DNA of 64,000 nt from Ornithomonoglobus_A sp045649025 (GCA_045649025.1 JAZRPB010000006.1:1-64000); one strand, 5' to 3'; counted from the first letter of the stretch, positions 49,666-59,156 are shown. Notes: generated from the letters alone by a model not told the origin. Numbers and translations are program-made.

Positions 49666-50797
49666 TTTTGAAATAATTGTTCCCACACTTTTTGGGCTTG
49701 AAGCATTTACTGCAAGAGAAATACGCCGTTTAGGTTACGAAACCACCTCCGTAACAGACGGTCGTGTTACCTTTATGGGCGATTATACAGCAATATGCCG
49801 TGCTAATATGTGGTTAAGAACAGGCGAAAGAGTTTTAATAAAGGTTGGAGAATTTGAGGCAAAAAGCTTTGAAGAGCTTTTTGATAACACAACAAAGCTC
49901 GACTGGAGCAGATGGATTTTAAAAGACAGTGCATTCCCAATAAAGGGGCACTGCTTAAAATCCCAGCTTTCAAGTGTGAGAGATTGTCAGGCAATAATAA
50001 AAAAAGCAATTGCTAAAAACCTTTCGCAATGCTACGGCATTGAATGGCTGCCCGAGGACGGTGCAATGTACCGTGTTCAGTTTTCTATTCAAAAAGATAT
50101 TGTTACTCTTATGATAGATACATCGGGCGAGCCGTTGCACAAACGAGGCTACCGTCAGCTTTCAAATTTAGCACCGTTAAGGGAAACTATTGCGGCTTCT
50201 ATGGTGATGATGAGCTTCTGGAAATATGAATATCCGCTTTGCGACCCATTCTGCGGAAGCGGAACTATTCCTATTGAGGCAGCAATGCTTAAAAAGAATA
50301 TCGCTCCTGGTCTGTTACGCCGTTTTGCTGCAAATGACTTTGAGCAGATTAATGCTTCGTTGTGGCAAGCTGCAACAGACGAGGCAAGGGACAGTATAAA
50401 AAATATACCCCTTGAAATATACGGCTATGATATAGACCCCAAAACTGCAGAGCTTGCACGTGAAAACTGTGTAAAAGCAGGCGTTGACGAATACATAGAT
50501 ATACGTGTGGGTGATGCAAGAGATATTACGTTTGATAAGCCCTACGGCACTATCATATGTAATCCGCCGTATGGTGAACGTCTTGGCGAGAAAAAGGATT
50601 GTGAGCTGCTATACCAACAGATTGGGAAAAACTTTGCAAGGCTCGATGAGTGGAATTATTATATTCTCACCTCAAACGAGGAATTTGAAAGCCTGTATGG
50701 CAAGAGTGCCAATAAAAAGAGAAAAATATATAATGGAATGATAAAATGTAATATTTATCAATATTTTGGTGCAAAACCCCAAAAAAAGAACGAATAA
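49658..50797 (+). CDS. THUMP-domain rRNA methyltransferase, RlmL-type
   Basis: 379 residues from ATG 49658 (AGGAAG at 49645-49650); the longer frame from 49631 lies inside rnr. A THUMP RNA-binding domain (about 45-155) and a Rossmann methyltransferase (about 165-375) with the SAM site DPFCGSGTIPIEAA and the catalytic NPPYGERLG. This matches the N-terminal half of E. coli RlmL, which makes m2G2445 in 23S rRNA, and Bacillus YpsC. Overlap with rnr suggests translational coupling of two rRNA-handling genes. A strong terminator follows. Confidence 0.93.
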   Translation: MDNFEIIVPTLFGLEAFTAREIRRLGYETTSVTDGRVTFMGDYTAICRANMWLRTGERVLIKVGEFEAKSFEELFDNTTKLDWSRWILKDSAFPIKGHCLKSQLSSVRDCQAIIKKAIAKNLSQCYGIEWLPEDGAMYRVQFSIQKDIVTLMIDTSGEPLHKRGYRQLSNLAPLRETIAASMVMMSFWKYEYPLCDPFCGSGTIPIEAAMLKKNIAPGLLRRFAANDFEQINASLWQAATDEARDSIKNIPLEIYGYDIDPKTAELARENCVKAGVDEYIDIRVGDARDITFDKPYGTIICNPPYGERLGEKKDCELLYQQIGKNFARLDEWNYYILTSNEEFESLYGKSANKKRKIYNGMIKCNIYQYFGAKPQKKNE

Positions 50798-50824
50798 AAA
50801 TGGATGCAAATGCATCCATTTTTT
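50796..50824. terminator. Bidirectional terminator between the methyltransferase and patatin genes
   Basis: TGGATGCA-AA-TGCATCCA (50801-50818) with A5 and T6 flanks. Confidence 0.9.
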
Positions 50825-50831
50825 ATGGCTC

Positions 50832-51686
50832 TTATTTTTTCATAAATTCTTTTAGCTTATCCAATAATGCATTCGCATCATATCTGCCAAGCTGATAAAC
50901 CTCTTCAAGCCTGTTGGCATCCTTTTCCATAACACCAACCTCTATTTCCTTGCTTGGATAAAACACAAATACCTTTCCCTCTTTTTCTTGCTCCTCTATG
51001 TATTTTAATGTGTTATTGTACATTATATGTCTGTTCTCAATAGCCTTGAGCATATTGGGATACTTCCTTAAAACCACCTTTAAAACAGGCAAAAGTGAGT
51101 TTTTCTTTTTCTTATATCCCTTATGACGTGTCATAATAACAACATTCTTTTCATAGCCAAGACCCTGCATAAATTTCAACGGTATAGAATCTGCCATACC
51201 GCCGTCTGCAAGCATTACACCATCAATATTAACAGGTTTGAAGGCGAGCGGCAATGCCGCCGATGCTTGTAGCCATTTTAAATCAACATCACCGCCATCG
51301 TAGCATTTATGATATACAGGCTTACCCGTATTCATATTGGTACACACCACATAGAATTCCATTTTGTTATTTTTAAATGTTTCGTTATCAAACACATCAA
51401 GCTCTTTAGGAAGTGTGCTGTATGCAAAGTCCTCGCCATATAAATTTCCCGTTTTAAGCCACGATGAAATACTCACATATCGCTTATCGGTACAGTATTT
51501 TTTATTATAACGTATTGTTCTTCCAATCTGGCGTGATTTATAGTTACAACCAAAAGCTGCACCAGCACTCACACCCACTGCGCCATCAAAAACAATATCA
51601 TTTTCCATCAGAACATCGGTCACACCCGCAGTATACATACCACGCATTGAACCGCCTTCCATAACCAGTCCCGTTTTCATACTCAT
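50832..51686 (-). CDS. Patatin-like phospholipase family protein
   Basis: 284 residues with a patatin fold: glycine-rich oxyanion loop GGSMRGMYTAG, nucleophile S40 in GVSAGAAFG and catalytic D161 in ADGGMADSIP. It belongs to the RssA/YjjU-like cytosolic group (no signal peptide) and is probably a lipid acyl hydrolase. The first ATG overlaps the stop of the Cys-rich small protein (ATGA); ATG 51680 is a slightly better spaced alternative. It is the last gene of a three-gene unit. Confidence 0.9.
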   Translation of the reverse strand: MSMKTGLVMEGGSMRGMYTAGVTDVLMENDIVFDGAVGVSAGAAFGCNYKSRQIGRTIRYNKKYCTDKRYVSISSWLKTGNLYGEDFAYSTLPKELDVFDNETFKNNKMEFYVVCTNMNTGKPVYHKCYDGGDVDLKWLQASAALPLAFKPVNIDGVMLADGGMADSIPLKFMQGLGYEKNVVIMTRHKGYKKKKNSLLPVLKVVLRKYPNMLKAIENRHIMYNNTLKYIEEQEKEGKVFVFYPSKEIEVGVMEKDANRLEEVYQLGRYDANALLDKLKEFMKK

Positions 51687-51883
51687 TCTCCCTGTAGCTG
51701 TTCTTTTATGTACGGATTAAGGCATCTTAAATTTGTGCAGGCATAGCCTATGGCGTTATATCTGCACTCTGCCTCAATCTGATTACAATTATCACACAAA
51801 CTGACCTGTCCCTTTGTTACAGGAATCACAACATAATTATTTTCATTCAAAAGCCTTATTGCCTCTTGTATTTCTTTTTCCAT
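51683..51883 (-). CDS. 66-residue Cys-rich protein
   Basis: An N-terminal helix with a strand (EIQEAIRLLNENNYVVIPVTK) is followed by CDNC (C30, C33), C40, C49 and C54, a set that could bind a metal. No known family is recognised. It begins 14 bases after the degenerate nucleotidyltransferase gene and overlaps the patatin gene by four bases, so all three are likely co-translated. Confidence 0.7.
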   Translation of the reverse strand: MEKEIQEAIRLLNENNYVVIPVTKGQVSLCDNCNQIEAECRYNAIGYACTNLRCLNPYIKEQLQGE

Positions 51884-51897
51884 TATATCACCTTCAT

Positions 51898-53193
51898 TTA
51901 ATGTCTGCTATATATTTGCTTTGCTCTTTTTATAAGATATTCCCTGTTATTGAGTGACGGATTTACAATTACCTCATTAATAAGGCTTCTTAAAACATCT
52001 GCCGTCATTCTGCCCTTTTTAAATCCTATTGAAGCTATGTCGCGTGAATTTATCATAAGATGATTTACCGAATACGGATCATTTGAGGCTATAACCTCTG
52101 AATGAATACATCTTATATTATCGAGATTTTCCTTCTTTATGGGGAAATATGCCATATTTTTAGCCATATTATCTGCCGCCTGGAGCTCTAAAAGTTTCAA
52201 AAACAGTTCCGAACCAAGCCTCGACATCATCCTTTTAACTGCCACTGCAGATGCATCTATTCTAACATCATGGTTTTCAATTAAAAGTAAAATTTCCCTT
52301 ATTTCATCACTGTCCATCCTAAATTGTCTTAAAATTGTTTCGCCTATGTTTTTGCTTTCTTTATAGTGTCCGTAAAAATGAATAATACCATTTTCATCAG
52401 TACTTGAAGTTAATGGCTTTCCAATATCGTGAAGCAGAGTTGCCCATCTTAAAACCTTGTCGCTTCTTACATAGGTGAGTGCATGCATTATATGCTCACC
52501 AACGTCATATATATGATATTTATTTCTCTGTGTTTCACCAAAGCAACGGTTAAGCTGCGGCATAATATAGCAGAGTATGTTCGTTTCGTGCAGCATACGT
52601 ATATAATCGGGGTGCGGTGACAGCAAAATTCTGTTTATTTCTCTAAATACCTTTTCACCTTTTACTCTCTTTACCGCCGCAGAGCTTTTTTTTATACCTT
52701 CCTTTGTTTTATCCTCAAGCCTATAATCAAGCACTGCACAAAGTGTTATGGCCTTTAACATAGACAAAGGTTTTTGCAAAAATATATTTTCATCTGTTTT
52801 TACACTGCGTATGAATCTGTGTTCTATGTCTTCAATTGCGTTGTGTTTATCTATTAACCCTGTCTTTATTGAATAAGCCATTGAATTTATTGTAAATACA
52901 GCCTTATTACATATATCAATAATTGTTTCGTTATCCATAAGACGTATATCATAGCCAATGCCCTTATAAATGATATTTATATTACCGTTTTTTGTTTCAA
53001 CAGTTTTTGGGAACATTCTCTTTATATCATCATATTGTGCATTAGTGGTAACAGTGCACGAATGTATATTTTGTGAGTTTATAAGTCCAAAAAGCTCACG
53101 ACCTGTTAAATATGCTTCAAAGCCTTCTTCTTCAAGTCTGTCTAAAATAAAACGTATATCCAAAGGAATATTTAAATTCAAGCACCTCACCAC
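51898..53193 (-). CDS. CCA-adding-enzyme homologue with a degenerate catalytic domain and intact HD domain
   Basis: 431 residues with the overall plan of a class II CCA-adding enzyme plus HD domain. The head (about 10-130) has lost the catalytic motifs: GGxVRD is replaced by LTGRELF (29-35), the DxD block by HSCTVTT (44-50), RRDFTINA by KAVFTINS (97-104) and EDxxRxLRA by QKPLSMLKA (140-148). The HD part is intact: YHIYDVGEHIMHAL (226-239), LLHDIGKP (253-260) and a later ENHD. I infer that it does not add nucleotides but may keep HD phosphohydrolase activity or RNA binding. The start is GTG 53193 or a nearby TTG. It leads the unit with the Cys-rich and patatin genes. Confidence 0.85.
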   Translation of the reverse strand: MVRCLNLNIPLDIRFILDRLEEEGFEAYLTGRELFGLINSQNIHSCTVTTNAQYDDIKRMFPKTVETKNGNINIIYKGIGYDIRLMDNETIIDICNKAVFTINSMAYSIKTGLIDKHNAIEDIEHRFIRSVKTDENIFLQKPLSMLKAITLCAVLDYRLEDKTKEGIKKSSAAVKRVKGEKVFREINRILLSPHPDYIRMLHETNILCYIMPQLNRCFGETQRNKYHIYDVGEHIMHALTYVRSDKVLRWATLLHDIGKPLTSSTDENGIIHFYGHYKESKNIGETILRQFRMDSDEIREILLLIENHDVRIDASAVAVKRMMSRLGSELFLKLLELQAADNMAKNMAYFPIKKENLDNIRCIHSEVIASNDPYSVNHLMINSRDIASIGFKKGRMTADVLRSLINEVIVNPSLNNREYLIKRAKQIYSRH

Positions 53194-53248
53194 CCTTCAA
53201 AACAATAATTTAATTATACCTTTTTAATGCTTTGTTGTCAATATATTA

Positions 53249-53284
53249 CAAAAAATACATCATTATGGAATGATGTATTTTTTA
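53249..53284 (-). terminator. Terminator of fucU
   Basis: AAAAATACATCATT (53251-53264) pairs with AATGATGTATTTTT (53269-53282) over a 4-base loop. Confidence 0.88.
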
Positions 53285-53289
53285 TATAA

Positions 53290-53712
53290 TTACTCTGTTA
53301 CAACGCCCTTTTTTAATATAACATTTGCGTATAATGCACTCTCGCCTGTCATAACAACTGCATATGCTTTTTTTGCTCGCTCATAAAATTCAAAACGTTC
53401 TATATGCTCCATCTCTTCATCTGTATAAGGTTTTATAATTTCGGCATATTTATCCCAAATTGGTGTTTTTACTGTATCACCAGGCACTTTTTCCATTAAA
53501 TACACAGGCTTTGCATATGTATCGAGTGGGAAAAGCTTAAGCATTGCCTCAAGAATTTCACAAACTCCGTGTCCGTCGCATCTTACACATCTTGCATTAT
53601 GGCTTGCACCAGGGAAATTTCCATCGCCTATAACAATTTCATCACCATGTCCCATTTCCATCATAATCTTTAACAGCTCGGGCGGTATTATTTTCGATAT
53701 TCCTTTTAGCAT
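53290..53712 (-). CDS. fucU: RbsD/FucU family sugar mutarotase
   Basis: 140 residues with the family start LKGISKIIPPELLKIMMEMGHGD, GDGNFPGASH and a His in RCDGHG; the length fits FucU (L-fucose mutarotase) better than RbsD. It interconverts sugar anomers. No fucose or ribose genes are near, so it stands alone between its own promoter and terminator. Confidence 0.88.
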   Translation of the reverse strand: MLKGISKIIPPELLKIMMEMGHGDEIVIGDGNFPGASHNARCVRCDGHGVCEILEAMLKLFPLDTYAKPVYLMEKVPGDTVKTPIWDKYAEIIKPYTDEEMEHIERFEFYERAKKAYAVVMTGESALYANVILKKGVVTE

Positions 53713-53743
53713 TTTTTAGCCTCCTTATAGTTAACATACATAT

Positions 53744-53772
53744 ATTATACACCAACACTCGTTTTTTTTCAA
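53744..53772 (-). promoter_or_regulatory. Promoter of fucU
   Basis: On the minus strand, TTGAAA (53767-53772), 17-base spacer, TATAAT (53744-53749). Confidence 0.65.
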
Positions 53773-53790
53773 TACATTTTTAAAATTTGC

Positions 53791-53826
53791 AAAAAATAAC
53801 AGGGGAAGAAAATTCCTTCCCCTGTT
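53791..53826 (-). terminator. Terminator of serC-serA
   Basis: AACAGGGGAAG (53798-53808) pairs with CTTCCCCTGTT (53816-53826), followed by a T6 run on the minus strand. It lies just upstream of the fucU promoter. Confidence 0.92.
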
Positions 53827-53830
53827 AAAA

Positions 53831-54982
53831 TTAAAATACTCTTACTGAAATAACCTCATCTATTGAATTTAACTTTTCTTCAATTTGTGCTGTCACTTTA
53901 TGGTCTGTGTTCATAATTGTATATGCAATATCGCCCTTTGATTTACTAATCATATCCGAAATATTTACAGATGACATTGCGTCTGTGAATTTGGCAATAA
54001 CGTTTGGAACATTCTTGTGAATAATAGCCACTCTGCCCTCACCTGCAACTGCCAATGAACAGTTTGGAAGATTTACAGCATTTTCAACATTGCCTGTTTC
54101 GAGATATTCCTTTATTTCTTTTGCAGCCATAACTGCACAGTTATCTTCCGACTCCTCTGTTGAAGCACCAAGATGCGGAATAGATATTATACCATTCTGG
54201 TTTATTGTGTTTTCATCGGGGAAGTCTACAACGTATGTTGAAACCTTACCAGAAGCAATAGCCACTTTTATATCGTCAACATTAACAAGACCGCCTCTTG
54301 CGAAGTTTAGAATTTTAACTCCATCCTTACACTTTGCCAATGTTTCCTTACAAATTGTGTTCTTTGTTGAATCCATTAGCGGAACGTGTATTGTTATGTA
54401 ATCAGACACTGCATATACTTCGTCTAATGTTGCAACTCTTGTTGCATGGCTTGAAAGCTTTAGTGCAGCTTCAACCGACAGGTATGGGTCATATCCCACA
54501 ACATTCATTCCAAGCTTTAGTGCTGCATTTGCAACAAGTATACCAATTGCACCAAGGCCGATTACACCAAGTGTTTTTCCCTTAATTTCACAACCTGCAA
54601 AGTTTGACTTACCCTTTTCTACTTGCTTTGCAACATCGTCGCCGCTTAATGTACCTGCCCATTTGATTGCACCAACAACATCTCTTGATGCAAGGAAAAG
54701 CGCCCCAATAACAAGCTCTTTAACAGCGTTTGCATTTGCACCAGGTGTGTTAAATACTGCAATACCTTTTTGAGTGCATTTATCTATTGGAATATTATTA
54801 GTACCCGCACCTGCTCTTGCAACTGCCTTTAAGTTGTTACCAAGCTCCATATCGTGCATATTAAAGCTTCTTAATATGATACCGTCAGCATTAGCTGAAG
54901 CATCATCTGTTATTGTATAATTATCGCCAAGCTGACTTAATCCGCATTGTGCGATTTTGTTTAATGTAAGAATATTATACAT
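53831..54982 (-). CDS. serA: D-3-phosphoglycerate dehydrogenase
   Basis: 383 residues. The NAD-binding domain has GVIGLGAIG (about 139-147), with the catalytic Arg in NFARGGLVN, Glu in VVDFPDE and His in PHLGAST. A short C-terminal ACT-like domain (about 312-383) could bind serine for feedback control, without the intervening domain of long forms. It makes 3-phosphohydroxypyruvate, the first step of serine synthesis. It is 20 bases after serC. Confidence 0.95.
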   Translation of the reverse strand: MYNILTLNKIAQCGLSQLGDNYTITDDASANADGIILRSFNMHDMELGNNLKAVARAGAGTNNIPIDKCTQKGIAVFNTPGANANAVKELVIGALFLASRDVVGAIKWAGTLSGDDVAKQVEKGKSNFAGCEIKGKTLGVIGLGAIGILVANAALKLGMNVVGYDPYLSVEAALKLSSHATRVATLDEVYAVSDYITIHVPLMDSTKNTICKETLAKCKDGVKILNFARGGLVNVDDIKVAIASGKVSTYVVDFPDENTINQNGIISIPHLGASTEESEDNCAVMAAKEIKEYLETGNVENAVNLPNCSLAVAGEGRVAIIHKNVPNVIAKFTDAMSSVNISDMISKSKGDIAYTIMNTDHKVTAQIEEKLNSIDEVISVRVF

Positions 54983-55002
54983 AGTTAACTCTTCCTTTTA
55001 AT

Positions 55003-56082
55003 TTATTTATTTTCTGCTTCAAATTTCTTCATAAACTCAACAAGAGCCTTAACACCCTCAACAGGCATTGCATTATACATACTTGCTCTCATACCGCCTA
55101 CTGTTCTGTGTCCCTTAAGGTTTACAAAGCCCGCCTCTTTAGACTCCTTAACAAATTTAGCGTCTAATTCCTCGTTACCTGTAACAAACGGTGCATTCAT
55201 AAGCGAACGGTCTTTTTTAACAACTGTACCGCTAAACATATCGGATGAGTCAAGGAAGTTATACAGAATATTTGCCTTTTCTTCATTAATTTTTTGAATT
55301 GCCTTAACTCCGCCCATATCCTTAATCCACTCAAGAACAAGCTTTAGAACATAAATGCCGTATGTAGGAGGTGTGTTGTACATCGAACCATTCTTTGCGT
55401 GTATTGCGTAGTCGAACATTGTTGGTGTACCCTCAAGAGTTTCGCCAATTAAATCTTCTCTTACAATAACAAGTGTAACACCTGCAGGACCCAGATTCTT
55501 TTGTGCACCTGCAAACAACAAACCAAACTTTGTTACGTCGATTTCTTCCGACATTACGCAAGATGAAATATCTGCAACAAGAACAGCATCTGTTTTAGGA
55601 AGTTCACTAAAGCGTGTTCCGTATATTGTGTTGTTATAACAAATGTATAAATAGTCTGCATCTGATGAAAGCTTTGATGCATCTATTTCAGGAATATATG
55701 AGAATGTTTTGTCGGCTGAAGATGCAACTCTGTTTACTGTTATAAACTTTTCAGCTTCCTCTGCAGCTTTCTTTGCCCATTGACCTGTTATAACATAATC
55801 TGCCTTCTTATTCTTTGTTGCAAGATTTAAAGGTACCATTGCAAATTGTGATGAACCGCCGCCTTGTAAAAACATAACCTTGTAGTTATCTGGTACATTC
55901 ATAAGCTCTCTTACCAGGCTCTCTGCACTGTCTATTATATCCTGATAATCCTTTGAACGATGGCTCATTTCCATAACGCTCATACCGCTGTTGCCGTATT
56001 CCACCATCTCTTCTTGTGCTTTTTTTAGTACCTCAACGGGTAACATTGACGGTCCTGCCGAGAAATTATATACTCTGCTCAT
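55003..56082 (-). CDS. serC: Phosphoserine aminotransferase
   Basis: 359 residues, a class V PLP aminotransferase. It begins with RVYNFSAGPSMLPVEVLKKA, and the PLP lysine lies in FAGAQKNLGPAG. It makes phosphoserine from phosphohydroxypyruvate. With serA it forms a two-gene serine operon; the phosphatase serB is not here. Confidence 0.96.
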   Translation of the reverse strand: MSRVYNFSAGPSMLPVEVLKKAQEEMVEYGNSGMSVMEMSHRSKDYQDIIDSAESLVRELMNVPDNYKVMFLQGGGSSQFAMVPLNLATKNKKADYVITGQWAKKAAEEAEKFITVNRVASSADKTFSYIPEIDASKLSSDADYLYICYNNTIYGTRFSELPKTDAVLVADISSCVMSEEIDVTKFGLLFAGAQKNLGPAGVTLVIVREDLIGETLEGTPTMFDYAIHAKNGSMYNTPPTYGIYVLKLVLEWIKDMGGVKAIQKINEEKANILYNFLDSSDMFSGTVVKKDRSLMNAPFVTGNEELDAKFVKESKEAGFVNLKGHRTVGGMRASMYNAMPVEGVKALVEFMKKFEAENK

Positions 56083-56150
56083 TTCTCATTCCTCCTTAAA
56101 TTTATCTTATATATAAAACTAAATATTCAGTAAATAATTTACTTCCTTAT

Positions 56151-56179
56151 ATTATACACCTATTATTCGGGCAAGTCAA
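56151..56179 (-). promoter_or_regulatory. Promoter of serC-serA
   Basis: On the minus strand, TTGACT (56174-56179), 17-base spacer, TATAAT (56151-56156). Confidence 0.75.
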
Positions 56180-56259
56180 CAAGAAAAACAAGATTTTGTT
56201 ATATTTTTTGTAATATTTGTTGTTTAACTGTGATTTTTTATTGAATATTTCGTCTTTTT

Positions 56260-56976
56260 TTATTGATTTATGTGTTTTTTCACCGCACTAGCTATTGCCC
56301 ACGCTATTTTAGCCTGATATTCATCCTGTTTTAACAGCTGTGCCTCCTTCGGATTTGACATAAAACCACATTCTATTAAAATTGACGGAATTTTTGCATT
56401 CTTCATAAGATACAATCTTGTGTTGGCATGCTTTATATCGTGCGATTGTGCATTTGTAATCCCAACAATTGATTTTTGTATTTCCTCTGCAAGTGTTATG
56501 GTGTTTTCATCTTCATTTGCATAAAAAATATGAATTCCTTGTGCCGAAGTATCCGTAAAGGAATTCATATGTATACTTATAAATAAATCTGCTCCGCTTT
56601 TGTTTATAATATCAAGTCGTTTATGCATATCATCAACTTTTTTTTGACGTATTGTTGTTGCATTTTCATCATATATCCCGCTATCGCCCTCACGTGTTAC
56701 AATAGCTTGTATTCCCATACCCTCAAAGCTCTCCACAAGCTTGGTTGTGATTGCAAGATTAATGTCCTTTTCCTGTGTGCCGTCATCTGCAACCGCACCG
56801 CCGTCGGGTGCTCCATGCCCAGCATCACATATAACCATAAAATCATTGCGGTTTAAAAATACCTGTGAAATGTTATCAAAACAAAACACTCTTAATGATA
56901 TTCCCAGAGCTATTCCTAAAAATAAAAATATAATACCCTTTTTTAAAACCTTTGTATGAATAATCATACCCTCCAC
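56260..56976 (-). CDS. cwlD: N-acetylmuramoyl-L-alanine amidase, CwlD-like
   Basis: 238 residues. An N-terminal membrane anchor (about 13-32) is followed by an Amidase_3 domain with zinc ligands in DAGHGAPDGGA (His), EKDINLAI (Glu) and SIHMNS (His), and the catalytic Glu in ILIECGFMSN. The size and single domain fit CwlD, which removes peptides from spore cortex muramic acid before muramic-delta-lactam forms. Its neighbour in Bacillus differs. A vegetative amidase cannot be excluded. Confidence 0.85.
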   Translation of the reverse strand: MEGMIIHTKVLKKGIIFLFLGIALGISLRVFCFDNISQVFLNRNDFMVICDAGHGAPDGGAVADDGTQEKDINLAITTKLVESFEGMGIQAIVTREGDSGIYDENATTIRQKKVDDMHKRLDIINKSGADLFISIHMNSFTDTSAQGIHIFYANEDENTITLAEEIQKSIVGITNAQSHDIKHANTRLYLMKNAKIPSILIECGFMSNPKEAQLLKQDEYQAKIAWAIASAVKKHINQ

Positions 56977-57132
56977 CCTTTCATAACATAATTTTCCTGT
57001 TATATATTATGATGAAGGAATACTTGTTATTCAAGCTATATTTTCAATTACCTTATAACCAATAAACATTTAATTAATAACGCTGTGTTGAAGGTGCTTT
57101 GGCAGAGTAATTATTACCAAATTCAGAATATT

Positions 57133-58194
57133 TTATTTTATTGTTCCTCCGCCAACAACCGTGTCGCCATCATACATTACCACTGCCTGACCTTTTGTAA
57201 TAGCACGTTGCGGAGAGTCAAATTCAACGTGAATAGTATCCTCGCCTGTTTGCCACACTGTTGCATCCTCTTCTTTTTGAGAATATCTTGTTTTTGCTTT
57301 TACTCTTGTGGGGACACTAAATTTATCGCAAGCAATAAGATTTATATTATCGGCATCAAGCTCTTTTGAAAATAAATCATCATTATATCCCAAAACAACT
57401 TTATTAGTATCAATACAGGTTTTACACACATACATAGGTTGTGGAAGTGCAAGCCCAAGTCCTTTCCTCTGACCTATTGTGTATCTTATTATTCCCTTGT
57501 GCTCACCAAGCACATTACCCTCAAGGTCAACAAAATCACCGTGTGGATATGTTTTGTTGGAATATCCTTCTATAAACGAAGCATAATCACCGTCGGGAAC
57601 AAAACATATATCCTGACTTTCTTTCTTTCGTGCATTTATAAAGCCCTGCTCTGTTGCAATTTCACGTACCTGCTCCTTTGTTAGCGAGCCAAGCGGTAAA
57701 AGTGTGTGTGAAAGCTGCTCCTGTGTTAGTGAATACAAAACATAGCTCTGGTCTTTTGTGTGGTCTATGCCCTTCTTTAAAAGGTATCTGTCGCCGTCCT
57801 TTTCCACTCTCGAATAGTGACCTGTAACAACGTAATCATAATCCATTTCGTATGCCTTTTGCAAAAGTCTTTTAAATTTTATATGACGGTTACATTCAAC
57901 GCAGGGATTTGGTGTTGCTCCGTTTTCGTATGCGTGTATAAAACGTGCAATCACTTCCTTTTCAAAATCATCGCTGAAATTAAAAACAAAATGCTCCATA
58001 CCAAGTCTGTGTGCAACAGCCTCGGCGTCCTTTATATCTTCCGACGTACAACACCCTTCATCTGTTTGTATGTTATCATTTGCAAAAAGCTTTAGCGTAA
58101 CGCCGATTGTGTTGTAATCTTCCTTATTAATCAAATATGCGGCAACCGAGCTGTCCACTCCGCCGCTCATTGCTATTATTGCTTTTTTATTCAT
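57133..58194 (-). CDS. mnmA: tRNA 2-thiouridine synthase MnmA
   Basis: 353 residues. The PP-loop MSGGVDSS (9-16), the catalytic cysteine C101 in PNPCVECN and the second cysteine in SQDICFVPDG are present, with the C-terminal beta domains complete. It thiolates U34 of tRNA Lys, Glu and Gln. It overlaps nadA by eight bases. An IscS-type sulphur donor is not in the window. Confidence 0.95.
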   Translation of the reverse strand: MNKKAIIAMSGGVDSSVAAYLINKEDYNTIGVTLKLFANDNIQTDEGCCTSEDIKDAEAVAHRLGMEHFVFNFSDDFEKEVIARFIHAYENGATPNPCVECNRHIKFKRLLQKAYEMDYDYVVTGHYSRVEKDGDRYLLKKGIDHTKDQSYVLYSLTQEQLSHTLLPLGSLTKEQVREIATEQGFINARKKESQDICFVPDGDYASFIEGYSNKTYPHGDFVDLEGNVLGEHKGIIRYTIGQRKGLGLALPQPMYVCKTCIDTNKVVLGYNDDLFSKELDADNINLIACDKFSVPTRVKAKTRYSQKEEDATVWQTGEDTIHVEFDSPQRAITKGQAVVMYDGDTVVGGGTIK

Positions 58195-59104
58195 TGTTTA
58201 ACCTTATCATTTCATCTATACATTTTCTTGCATTGTTTATTGTGTTATTATCTAACACAATTTCCTCGCCCCCGTCACCTGCTATGCAGTTATACACATC
58301 TGTGATTGTTGTAAGACGCATATCGGCACATATAAGGTGTTTTGAAAGATTGTAAAACTTCTTTTGGGGACACATAAATTTAAGGTGCTCTGCAATATTA
58401 TTTTCTGTCCCTATTATAAACTCATTGTGTTCGGATTTTATTGCATAATTTATAATATCTGCGGTAGAGCCTGCAAAGTCTGCTGCTTGTGTAACCTCTT
58501 TTATACATTCAGGATGCACCAGAAGCAATGCATCGGGATGTGCTTTCTTTGCCTCAATAACATCTTTGAGTGTTACTGCCGCATGCACGGGACATCCGCC
58601 CTTTATAAGCTTTATATTTTTTTGGGGAACCTCCTGTGCTACATATGCACCAAGATTACAATCAGGTATGAATAATATATTGTTATTATCAATTTTTTTA
58701 ACAATATTCACTGCCGAAGACGATGTAACACACACATCACACACCGTTTTTAAATCAGTTGTTGTATTTATATATGCCACAACAGTATAGTCTTTATACT
58801 CTTGCTTTAATTTTACAACATCCTCCTTTGTAACACCGTCTGCCATTGCACAGCCTGCTTGCGGATGTGAAAGGATAACACGCTTTTGAGGAGAAAGCAT
58901 TTTTACAGTTTCTGCCATAAACCTCACACCGCACATAAGTATGTTCTTTTCCTTAACGTTCTTTGCCTTCACACTCAACGCATAAGAGTCGCCTGTAAAA
59001 TCCGCAATTTCAAGAATTTCGTGATTTTGATAGCTGTGTGCCAGAATGCAAAAATCCTTTTCTTTTTTTAGCTTTAAAATTTTTTCCTGAATGTCTTTTA
59101 TCAT
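58187..59104 (-). CDS. nadA: Quinolinate synthase
   Basis: 305 residues, the three-fold-repeat NadA. The three [4Fe-4S] cysteines are seen in MCGVRFMAE, CDVCVTSSSA and HPECIKEV. It condenses iminoaspartate with dihydroxyacetone phosphate to quinolinate in NAD synthesis. nadB and nadC, its usual partners, are absent; it is paired with mnmA instead. Confidence 0.95.
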   Translation of the reverse strand: MIKDIQEKILKLKKEKDFCILAHSYQNHEILEIADFTGDSYALSVKAKNVKEKNILMCGVRFMAETVKMLSPQKRVILSHPQAGCAMADGVTKEDVVKLKQEYKDYTVVAYINTTTDLKTVCDVCVTSSSAVNIVKKIDNNNILFIPDCNLGAYVAQEVPQKNIKLIKGGCPVHAAVTLKDVIEAKKAHPDALLLVHPECIKEVTQAADFAGSTADIINYAIKSEHNEFIIGTENNIAEHLKFMCPQKKFYNLSKHLICADMRLTTITDVYNCIAGDGGEEIVLDNNTINNARKCIDEMIRLNNE

Positions 59105-59156
59105 ATGATAATCCCCTTGTTTTATCTCATAATCTATGTGCTTTTCATTAAGTATA

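Noticed and set aside
56977..57132. Gene or RNA in the gap between cwlD and mnmA
   Set aside because: No frame with a ribosome site and no convincing structure; treated as plain intergenic sequence.
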